A stretch of DNA of 8,895 bases, taken from CAZPMO01 sp964587515 (GTDB lineage Bacteria; Pseudomonadota; Alphaproteobacteria; MPNO01). The stretch lies in the NCBI GenBank assembly GCA_964587515.1, contig CAZPMO010000195.1, positions 1-8,895 on the forward strand, written 5' to 3'. Each line of letters opens with the position of its first letter. Position 1 is the stretch's first letter. The translations under genes were made by a program, and so were the position numbers. Under the pieces are notes generated by a model. It was not told where the DNA came from, did not search any database, and saw only the letters and a program-made list of their open reading frames with translations. Positions 1 through 5,876 of this stretch are shown in pieces.

Positions 1-880
1 TGAGATAGTTCTGCCATTCCGGCGATTTGTAGACCTTGCTGAACACGTCCACGTAAAAGGCCTGCACGTCCTTCGGAATATCCGGCGGCGCGATAACGCT
101 GCGCTGCATGAAATAGACCAGATCGTGGCCCAACTCGCGGAACGTCGGCACGTTGGGGAAAGCCTTCAGCCGCGACGGCGTGAAGGTCGCCAGCGGGCGC
201 GACTTGCCGGCCTGCCAGAAACCCATCTGCTCGGACGGGTTGTTGACCGTCGAGTTGATGTGCTTGCCGATGAGCTGCTTGGCGACGGTTCCCCCGCCCT
301 TGAACGGCACATAGGTAACCTTGAAGCCATAGGTCTTTTCCAGCATCGCGGTAACAAGCGAATCTTCCGCGCCCTTGCCGGTGCCGCCCATCTTCCAGCT
401 TTTCGCCCCCGCCTTTTTCACCGCGGAAACATATTGCTTGACCGACTTGATGGAGGTGTCGGAGTGGACCCAGAGCTGGAACGTGTCTTCGGCCATTCTG
501 GCGATTGGCGTAAATTTCGAGATATCGACGCCAATTCCCGGATTGCGCAGCGGCGTGGTGTAGTAGCTGTTCAACGTCGCCATGATGACGTGCGGATCGC
601 CGCCCTTGTCTTTCAGATAACGCAGCGCCTCGGCGCCCGATCCGCCGCCCTTGTTGATCGGCACGAACGGCATCGAGGCAAACCGGTTCTTCTTGATGAT
701 GCCCTGGATGAAACGGGCGAGACGATCGGCGCCGCCGCCCTTGCCGGCCATGATCACGAACTCGACGGGTTTCTTGGGCTTCCAGGCCGCCGCTGCATCA
801 CTCGAAGCAACCGTCGCGCCCGCAAGCGCCATTGACCCGGCCGCGAGACCGAGCGTTAGCGATTTCAATAAAACTTTCAT
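1..880 (-). CDS. TctC/Bug-family tripartite tricarboxylate transporter substrate-binding protein, C-terminus cut by window edge
   Basis: Periplasmic binding protein of the Bug/TctC family, which captures small organic acids and presents them to a TctA/TctB membrane permease. The minus frame is open from the ATG at 880 to the window edge: 293 residues, of a family usually about 310-340 long, so only the end is missing. A Sec signal peptide is clear: positive start (MKVLLK), hydrophobic stretch about 7-24, Ala-rich cleavage region near 30-32. The mature protein opens with a PVEFVIMAGKGGGAD segment (38-52), matching the family's glycine-rich ligand loop ending in Asp, and a second glycine loop NKGGGSGAE (76-84). 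Later come the VTYVPFKGGG (188-197) and FPNVPTFRELG (241-251) segments typical of the family. A strong GGGAGGT ribosome site (884-890) fixes the start. It is divergent from the HpaB-like gene across a 192-base spacer and may take up that enzyme's substrate, an inference. The ligand cannot be told from sequence. Confidence 0.93.
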   Translation of the reverse strand, partial: MKVLLKSLTLGLAAGSMALAGATVASSDAAAAWKPKKPVEFVIMAGKGGGADRLARFIQGIIKKNRFASMPFVPINKGGGSGAEALRYLKDKGGDPHVIMATLNSYYTTPLRNPGIGVDISKFTPIARMAEDTFQLWVHSDTSIKSVKQYVSAVKKAGAKSWKMGGTGKGAEDSLVTAMLEKTYGFKVTYVPFKGGGTVAKQLIGKHINSTVNNPSEQMGFWQAGKSRPLATFTPSRLKAFPNVPTFRELGHDLVYFMQRSVIAPPDIPKDVQAFYVDVFSKVYKSPEWQNYL

Positions 881-953
881 TGGACCTCCCAATGTTCATG
901 CGCCCGTCGGACAGTTATTCCTCCTGTTTCAACCTGGGCTGTTTCCCCAATCT

Positions 954-968
954 TATCGGCGACCGATA
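954..968. repeat. Perfect inverted repeat, candidate operator
   Basis: TATCGG and CCGATA arms of six bases around a CGA centre. It lies 74 bases upstream of the minus-strand binding-protein start and 105 bases upstream of the HpaB-like start. Possible regulator site in a divergent promoter; function inferred from position only. Confidence 0.45.
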
Positions 969-1001
969 GCCGCCTATACGCCAACACATGTTACCGTGCG
1001 T

Positions 1002-1017
1002 TCGACGATACCGTCGA
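1002..1017. repeat. Perfect inverted repeat, candidate operator
   Basis: TCGACG and CGTCGA arms of six bases around ATAC, ending 55 bases before the HpaB-like ATG. The placement suits a repressor or activator site for the plus-strand gene. The arms differ from those of the repeat at 954-968, so if both are real they may bind different proteins. Confidence 0.45.
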
Positions 1018-1072
1018 TCCTAACGTCAAGCGGCTCGATTGAAACCAAAAAAAGAATTTTGGAGGATCAACT

Positions 1073-2536
1073 ATGGGTGTTCGTGACGGCCAATCGGTCC
1101 TCGCCGGGTTACGTGACGACCGCGAGGTGTGGTGCGAGGGCGAACGGATCGCCGACGTGACGGCGGATCCGCGCTTCGCCGGCGGCGCGCGGACGCTGGC
1201 GGAACTGTACGATCTGCAGTGCGATCCCGACCTTACCGACGAGATGACCTTCGTCTCGCCGAGTACGGGCGACCGCGTCGGGCTTTCCTTCATCGAACCG
1301 CGCGATCGCGACGACCTCGTGCATCGCCGCAAGATGATGAAACGATGGAGCGATCACACGCTGGGCATGTTTCCGCGCAGCCCCGATTTCCTGAACGTCA
1401 TACTGGCCGCGTTCGCGCCCGGCGCGGAGGCTTTCGGACCCTACGCCGGCAATATCCGCGCCTATGCCGAAAAGATCCGCGAGGAAGATCTGGCGCTGAC
1501 CCATTCGCTGACCAACCCGCAGGTCGACCGGTCGCGCGACGTGTCCGACCAGGTCAAGGACCTGGCGGCTCGGGTGGTGGGCGAGACCGATGCGGGTATC
1601 AAAGTGTCGGGTGCGCGCATGCTGGCGACGCTGGGGGCCTTCGCCGACGAGATACTGATCATGCCGGCGCCCAGCTTCCCGCTGCCCGACACCGAGGAAG
1701 CCAAGGCCTTCGCCATGGGGTTCGCCGTGCCGGTCGCGACGCCGGGCATTCGCCTGATCGCGCGCCCGCCGCTCTATCCCGCGGACGCGGCCACGCCCAT
1801 GGACCATCCGCTGGCCGCGCGCTTCGACGACAGCGACTGCATGGTGATATTCGAAGACGTGGAGGTGCCGTGGGAACGCGTGTTCATTCACCGCGACATC
1901 GAGATTTTCAACGGCATCTACCGGCACACCCACGCTTCACCGGCGATGGCCCACCAGTTCACCACCAAGGACCTGTCGAAGATCGAATTCATGATGGCGC
2001 TGGCGTTCGCGCTGGTGCGCGCCACCAATGTCGACGTGCACCAGCACGTCCAGGGCATGCTGGCCGAACTGATCAATGACACCGAAAGCATCCGCGCCCT
2101 GCTGATCACCAGCGAGGCGGAGGCCACGGAAACGCCGTTCGGCACCATGGCGCCCGCCGGCGGGCCGTTGAGCGCCGTAAGGTTCCTGTTCCCGCGCATC
2201 TTCAGGCGGGCCTGCGAAATCATCCAGAATTTGGGAGCCGGCGGTCTGTTCATGCTGCCGTCCTTCGCCGAGTTCGACGGCGCGCGCGCCGACGACGTGG
2301 ATCGATATTACCAGGCCGCCAATGCCGATGCGCGGTCGCGGATCAAGCTGTTTCGCCTTGCCTACGACGCCGCGCTGTCGGGATTTTCCGGCCGCCAGCA
2401 GCTTTATGAGCGTTATTTCGCCGCCGATCCGGTGCGCGGCGCGGCCACGCTCTACCAGAATTTCGACAAGGAGCCCCACATCGCGCGCATCCACACCCTG
2501 CTGGACGATCTGGAGGCGCGCCACAACCGGGATTAG
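1073..2536 (+). CDS. HpaB/PvcC-family flavin-dependent monooxygenase (4-hydroxyphenylacetate 3-hydroxylase-like oxygenase component)
   Basis: 487 residues, the usual length for the HpaB family, whose members hydroxylate phenols using FADH2 supplied by a separate reductase (HpaC type). Visible landmarks: the N-terminal REVWCEGERIADVT segment (17-30), RSPDFLN (102-108), THSLTNPQVDRSRD (143-156), the flavin-contacting VSGARMLATL region (178-187), the DSDCMVIFEDVEVPWERVF segment (253-271), and the C-terminal GDPVR-like region (AADPVRGAA, 450-458). By spacing, Arg102, Phe106 and His144 align with the substrate-binding Arg100, Tyr104 and His142 of Thermus HpaB, so the tyrosine is Phe here. The [4Fe-4S] cysteines of the related 4-hydroxybutyryl-CoA dehydratases are not evident (Cys only at 21, 50, 256, 381). 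The start is supported by GGAGGA at 1061-1066. No reductase gene is adjacent. The family call is firm; the substrate is unknown and may not be 4-hydroxyphenylacetate. Confidence 0.9.
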   Translation: MGVRDGQSVLAGLRDDREVWCEGERIADVTADPRFAGGARTLAELYDLQCDPDLTDEMTFVSPSTGDRVGLSFIEPRDRDDLVHRRKMMKRWSDHTLGMFPRSPDFLNVILAAFAPGAEAFGPYAGNIRAYAEKIREEDLALTHSLTNPQVDRSRDVSDQVKDLAARVVGETDAGIKVSGARMLATLGAFADEILIMPAPSFPLPDTEEAKAFAMGFAVPVATPGIRLIARPPLYPADAATPMDHPLAARFDDSDCMVIFEDVEVPWERVFIHRDIEIFNGIYRHTHASPAMAHQFTTKDLSKIEFMMALAFALVRATNVDVHQHVQGMLAELINDTESIRALLITSEAEATETPFGTMAPAGGPLSAVRFLFPRIFRRACEIIQNLGAGGLFMLPSFAEFDGARADDVDRYYQAANADARSRIKLFRLAYDAALSGFSGRQQLYERYFAADPVRGAATLYQNFDKEPHIARIHTLLDDLEARHNRD

Positions 2537-2542
2537 GCGCGG

Positions 2543-2557
2543 TTAAGAGGCGATTAA
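2543..2557 (+). promoter_or_regulatory. CtrA-type binding box, TTAA-N7-TTAA
   Basis: TTAAGAGGCGATTAA matches the full CtrA consensus (two TTAA half-sites seven bases apart), with further TTAA half-sites at 2561-2564 and 2583-2586. It lies in the 76-base spacer between the HpaB-like stop and the kinase ATG at 2613. CtrA is the alphaproteobacterial master response regulator of cell cycle, motility and related functions. The match is read directly; that CtrA binds here, and that the kinase has its own promoter rather than only read-through from the upstream gene, is inferred. Confidence 0.6.
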
Positions 2558-2612
2558 AGCTTAAAGGGGAGACTTCCGACGATTAAAAGGCATCATCGGA
2601 CCATATTCCCGA

Positions 2613-4571
2613 ATGTCCTCCGAAACCGATTCCCAACTGACCAACGTCGCCGATCCGTCACAGCGATCGCGCGACCGCGGGCTGCTGATCTCGATCCTGA
2701 TCGTCAGCGTCGTGGCGCTGGCGGCAAGCTGGTTCGCGCTGCGCGCCGGGGAGTTGCTTGTCCTCAAGCGCGAAACCACGGATACAGCGACGCACTGGGC
2801 GTCGTTCATCAAGAACAATCTCGAGGATATCGAATCCGCGCTCGCCGGCGGATTGCTGTCGGCGGGCGACCGGCATGTGCTCGACCTCGCGATCAGCGAA
2901 GGCAATGTCGCCCGCTACAAGTTCTATTCGGCCACCGGACGTGTCCTGGTGGCGAACCGGTCCAGCGATCTCGGTTTCGGACCGGGTGATATTGGCGTGT
3001 TTCCCGACGGCGTCATGCGGGGGAAATCAGTTGCACTTGTCAAGGACCTGGTGGGCGCCGACGGCGAGCACCGGCACGTGGGCGAGGCGTTCGTTCCGTT
3101 CATGCGCGACGGCCGCTTCCTTGGCGCGATCAAGGTCTATGTCGACATGACCCGCCACGCCGGACGGCTGCACAAAATCGGCAACGTCATCATGGTTGGC
3201 CTGCTGAGCCTGCTGGCGGTGTTCGGCGGCATTTGCAGCGTTTTCGTCAGGCGCAATATCAAGGGCCGAGACGCGGAGTTGCGGGAGCTCATGGTTTCGC
3301 GGGCCCGCGCCGTGGCCGCCGAACAGGAGGCGGCGCGCGCCAACGAGGCCAAGAGCGGTTTCCTCGCGACCATGAGTCATGAAATCCGCACGCCCATGAA
3401 CGGCGTGCTCGGTATGCTGGACGTACTGCTCGACAACGAGTTGTCCGATGATCAGCGCGCCTATGCCGAAACCGCGCGGGATTCGGCGAAGGCGTTACTG
3501 ACCATCATCAACGACATTCTCGATCTGTCCAAACTCGAAGCCGGCCGGCTGGAGCTGGAGCACGCCGATTTCGAACTCGAAAATGTCGCCGAACACGTGG
3601 TCTCGGCGCTGACCGCGACGGCGCGCGACAAGGGTCTTGATATCAATCTGCTGGTCGCGCCCGGCGCGCCGCCATGGGTACGGGGCGATGCCGGAAGGTT
3701 GCGGCAGATCCTGTTCAATCTGGTCGGCAACGCAGTGAAGTTTACCGAGACCGGCGGAGTCGCGATCACCATCACCTCGCGGCCGGTGGGCGGCGGCAAG
3801 GTGGAACTTCATTGCGAGATCACCGATACCGGGATCGGCATCGCGGCGGATGCGCAAGCGAAACTGTTCTCACGGTTCACCCAGGCGGAGCAATCCACCG
3901 CGAGTCAATATGGCGGCAGCGGTCTGGGGCTATGGATTTGCAAGCAACTGATCGAACTGATGGAGGGCGCGATCGGCGTCGACAGCGCGCCGGGCCAGGG
4001 CAGCACTTTCTGGTTCAACGTACGGTTCGAGATCGGCGATGCGGTGAACGCCACCACCGCGAAAGCGACGGCACCGGTCACGACACCGGGCGGCCTCCGA
4101 ATTCTGGTCGCTGAAGATAACCGGATCAATCAGCAGGTCGTCATCGCGATGCTGGGCCGCGCCGGCCATCGCATCGATGTGGTCGACGACGGCGAAGCGG
4201 CGGTGGCGGCGGTTGCAAACGATGTCTACGACCTGGTGCTGATGGATATCCAGATGCCGCGCATGGACGGGATTGCGGCGACGCGGGCGATCCGGCAATT
4301 GCCGGGCGAGGCCGGCCGCATCCCGATCGTTGCCTTGACCGCTAACGCGATGGACGGCGACCGCGAGGTCTATCTCGCCGCCGGCATGAACGATTATGTC
4401 TCCAAGCCGCTCGACGCGGAACGCCTGTCCCAGGCGATCGCAAACGCCGGCGGCGGACACGGCGGCGACCGCCAGCCCACCGCCCCGCCGCCCCCGACAA
4501 CGGACGATCAGGGCGAAGCGCTGAGATCCTTCGCCGACAGCCTCGACAATCCGCCGGGTGCGGACGGTTAA
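2613..4571 (+). CDS. Membrane-bound hybrid sensor histidine kinase with C-terminal receiver domain
   Basis: 652-residue inner-membrane sensor. Order: a short cytoplasmic start, membrane segment about 23-43, a periplasmic sensing region about 47-187 (no domain I can name firmly; size fits a single Cache-like fold), membrane segment about 189-212, a short helical linker, then the kinase core. The H-box SHEIRTPMN carries the phospho-accepting His256; the N-box has Asn373 in LVGNAVKFT; G1 is DTGIGI from Asp405; G2 is GGSGLGL (434-440). A receiver domain follows from about 495, with acidic Glu501/Asp502, phospho-acceptor Asp545 in LMDIQMP, Thr576 and Lys598 (VSKPL). After about 612 comes a Gly/Pro-rich tail of about 40 residues with no Hpt domain, so relay onward needs a separate phosphotransfer protein. 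All catalytic residues are present. The ATG at 2613 is the first start in an open frame from 2565; it has no clear ribosome site. No partner regulator is in the window. Confidence 0.94.
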   Translation: MSSETDSQLTNVADPSQRSRDRGLLISILIVSVVALAASWFALRAGELLVLKRETTDTATHWASFIKNNLEDIESALAGGLLSAGDRHVLDLAISEGNVARYKFYSATGRVLVANRSSDLGFGPGDIGVFPDGVMRGKSVALVKDLVGADGEHRHVGEAFVPFMRDGRFLGAIKVYVDMTRHAGRLHKIGNVIMVGLLSLLAVFGGICSVFVRRNIKGRDAELRELMVSRARAVAAEQEAARANEAKSGFLATMSHEIRTPMNGVLGMLDVLLDNELSDDQRAYAETARDSAKALLTIINDILDLSKLEAGRLELEHADFELENVAEHVVSALTATARDKGLDINLLVAPGAPPWVRGDAGRLRQILFNLVGNAVKFTETGGVAITITSRPVGGGKVELHCEITDTGIGIAADAQAKLFSRFTQAEQSTASQYGGSGLGLWICKQLIELMEGAIGVDSAPGQGSTFWFNVRFEIGDAVNATTAKATAPVTTPGGLRILVAEDNRINQQVVIAMLGRAGHRIDVVDDGEAAVAAVANDVYDLVLMDIQMPRMDGIAATRAIRQLPGEAGRIPIVALTANAMDGDREVYLAAGMNDYVSKPLDAERLSQAIANAGGGHGGDRQPTAPPPPTTDDQGEALRSFADSLDNPPGADG

Positions 4572-4600
4572 TACCAAGTAGCGCTGGCAACGACTCATGG

Positions 4601-4643
4601 CCATGTCCTTCGAGACGGCCCTTCGGGCCTCCTCAGGACGAGG
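4601..4643 (-). repeat. Dispersed palindromic repeat, copy A
   Basis: Read on the minus strand: CCTCGTCCTGAGGAG, a GGCCC-GAA-GGGCC hairpin (4617-4629), then GTCTCGAAGGACATGG. The outer GTCC pairs with the later GGAC and the inner arms pair perfectly. The conserved frame CCTC..CTGAGGAG...CTCGAAG is shared with copy B. I recognise this as a common alphaproteobacterial intergenic palindromic repeat. It follows the kinase stop and may act as a transcript-end structure. Confidence 0.75.
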
Positions 4644-4669
4644 ATAACTTGTTGATAAAAAGAGAGTTT

Positions 4670-4719
4670 CCTCATGCTGAGGAGCCGGCGAAGCCGGCGT
4701 CTCGAAGCATGCTGGGTGG
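4670..4719 (+). repeat. Dispersed palindromic repeat, copy B (inverted relative to copy A)
   Basis: Begins CCTCATGCTGAGGAG, in which CCTCA and TGAGG pair, followed by a GCCGGC-GAA-GCCGGC hairpin (4684-4698), then GTCTCGAAGCATGCTGG. The outer ATGC pairs with the later GCAT. It faces copy A across a 26-base AT-rich spacer (4644-4669), so the pair forms one large imperfect palindrome, like the head-to-head repeat pairs known as BIMEs in other bacteria. Confidence 0.75.
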
Positions 4720-4767
4720 ATTATCATCAGTGGGACTTGGTGTAAGGCGCTCGCGGAATCTCCCCGA

Positions 4768-4806
4768 GGCGTGACCACGCCGCCCGGACCGGTTAGTTTG
4801 CCGGTC
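4768..4806 (+). promoter_or_regulatory. Two adjacent hairpins directly before the reductase start
   Basis: The first is GGCGT-GACC-ACGCC (4768-4781). The second is GACCGG (4787-4792) with CCGGTC (4801-4806), an eight-base loop, and its last base touches the ATG at 4807. No Shine-Dalgarno sequence is visible before that ATG. The hairpins could affect translation or be chance in GC-rich DNA. If translation begins at the GTG at 4771, this stretch is mostly coding. Confidence 0.35.
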
Positions 4807-5817
4807 ATGAGGATTTGCATATACGGCGCCGGCGCGATCGGCGGGCTGTTGGGCGCGCGGCTCGCGCTTGCCGGCCACGATATTTCGCTTGTCGCGCGGG
4901 GCGCGCATCTCGACGCCATGCGGGCGCGCGGGCTGACGCTTATTTCGGGCGGCGACGAACATCACGTCACGCCGGCCTGCGCCGAGGACCCGGCCGCACT
5001 GGGCCCGCAGGATTATGTGATCCTGGCCATGAAGGCCCATTCGCTGCCCGCCGCGGCGGCCGCGATGGCGCCGCTTCTCGGCCCGGACACCGCGATCCTC
5101 AGCCTGCAGAACGGCTTGCCCTGGTGGTATTTCTCGAAGCTCGGCGGCGAATGGGACGGCCACCGGCTGCTCAGCATCGATCCCGACGGCCTCGCGGGCG
5201 CAGCCATCGATCCCGACCGCGTCATCGGCGGCGTGGTCGCCGCCGCGTGCAGCGTGCCCGAACCTGGCGTGGTGCGCCACGGCGCCGCCGGCAACGTGCG
5301 CCTCGGCGAGATCGACGGCGCCGACACCGAACGCTGCCGGCACCTCGGCGCGGCCCTGGCCGAGGCCGGACTCGACGGCGCCGTCACGGACCGCATCCGC
5401 GACGCGCTGTGGTTCAAGCTTTGGGGCAATGTCTCGTTTTCCGCCATCGCGGTGCTGACCCACGCCTCGGTCGGCGGGCTGGCCGCCGATCCCGGCACCC
5501 AAATGGTGGCGCGCCGCGTCATGGAGGAGAGCGGCGCCGTCGCCGAAGCGTTCGGCGCGACCTTCCCCGCCACCATCGATCAGCGCATCGAGCAATCGCT
5601 GGACATGGGCAGCCACAAGACCTCGATCCTCCAGGATCTCGAGGCCGGCCGGCCCATGGAGGTCGACGCCATGGTGGGCTCGGTGATCGAGACCGCGCGG
5701 ATCGCCGGCATCGACGTGCCGCTGACCGAGATTATGTACGCCATGGTGCGCCGCCGCGCCATCGAGGCCGGCTGCTATCCCGCCAACCCCGCCTTCGAGG
5801 ATTTGCTCGCGGGATAG
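4807..5817 (+). CDS. 2-dehydropantoate 2-reductase (ketopantoate reductase, PanE/ApbA) family protein
   Basis: 336-residue cytosolic NAD(P)H-dependent reductase of the family that makes pantoate from ketopantoate; many members act on other 2-oxoacids. The N-terminal Rossmann fold shows MRICIYGAGAIGG with GAGAIG at 7-12. LQNG gives Asn102, the Asn98 equivalent of E. coli PanE. WFKLWGN provides the catalytic Lys204 and Asn208 (E. coli Lys176, Asn180). KTSILQD (271-277) and Glu285 in MEVD match the substrate Ser244 and Glu256. The E. coli Asn184 position is Ser212 here, and a PWWYF insert (105-109) with the loop after it makes the protein longer than the roughly 300-residue E. coli enzyme. I chose the ATG at 4807 because the fold begins there; the frame also allows GTG at 4771 (12 more residues) and TTG at 4798. 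No good ribosome site supports any of them. True pantoate synthesis is uncertain given the catabolic neighbours. Confidence 0.87.
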   Translation: MRICIYGAGAIGGLLGARLALAGHDISLVARGAHLDAMRARGLTLISGGDEHHVTPACAEDPAALGPQDYVILAMKAHSLPAAAAAMAPLLGPDTAILSLQNGLPWWYFSKLGGEWDGHRLLSIDPDGLAGAAIDPDRVIGGVVAAACSVPEPGVVRHGAAGNVRLGEIDGADTERCRHLGAALAEAGLDGAVTDRIRDALWFKLWGNVSFSAIAVLTHASVGGLAADPGTQMVARRVMEESGAVAEAFGATFPATIDQRIEQSLDMGSHKTSILQDLEAGRPMEVDAMVGSVIETARIAGIDVPLTEIMYAMVRRRAIEAGCYPANPAFEDLLAG

Positions 5818-5823
5818 ATAAGA

Positions 5824-5852
5824 GAACAGCGGCCCCGGAGGGACCGCCGTTC
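5824..5852. terminator. Imperfect hairpin between convergent genes, possible bidirectional terminator
   Basis: Arms GAAC-A-GCGG-C-CC and GG-A-CCGC-C-GTTC pair around a five-base CGGAG loop, with two single mismatches. It lies in the 59-base space between the reductase stop (5817) and the stop of the second binding protein (5877). There is no run of T on either side, so it is not a classical intrinsic terminator. Confidence 0.4.
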
Positions 5853-5876
5853 GGTCACGTCGAACTTAAGACGCAA

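Larger units (their letters stand above)
881..1072. promoter_or_regulatory. Divergent control region with two perfect inverted repeats
   Basis: This 192-base spacer separates the diverging binding-protein and HpaB-like genes, so it must hold a promoter in each direction. Two perfect inverted repeats stand out: TATCGG-CGA-CCGATA at 954-968 and TCGACG-ATAC-CGTCGA at 1002-1017. A direct repeat CTGTTTC occurs at 924-930 and 939-945, 15 bases apart. Ribosome sites lie at both ends: acctccc (884-890, minus gene) and ggagga (1061-1066, plus gene, six bases before its ATG). The inverted repeats are the right size for dimeric regulator operators, but no regulator gene is in the window and I see no convincing -35/-10 pair. 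The operator role is inferred. Confidence 0.55.

Noticed and set aside
125..835. Plus-strand open frame of 236 codons at the left
   Set aside because: Antisense to the TctC/Bug protein, which has signal peptide, ribosome site and family motifs; the plus frame shows none.
1073..2536. 4-hydroxybutyryl-CoA dehydratase (AbfD) as the identity of the HpaB-like gene
   Set aside because: AbfD shares the fold but needs three cysteines and a histidine for its iron-sulfur cluster; the four cysteines here (21, 50, 256, 381) do not fit that pattern.
4610..4645. Rho-independent terminator after the kinase
   Set aside because: The GGCCC/GGGCC stem is present but no T run follows on the plus strand, so I kept it as a repeat and not as a classical terminator.
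4610..4715. Insertion sequence or transposon ends
   Set aside because: The inverted repeats enclose only a short AT-rich spacer with no transposase, and they match a dispersed palindromic repeat type; no target-site duplication is visible.
3930..4919. Minus-strand open frame spanning the kinase end and the repeat spacer
   Set aside because: Antisense to the receiver domain and crosses the palindromic repeats; no recognisable protein features.
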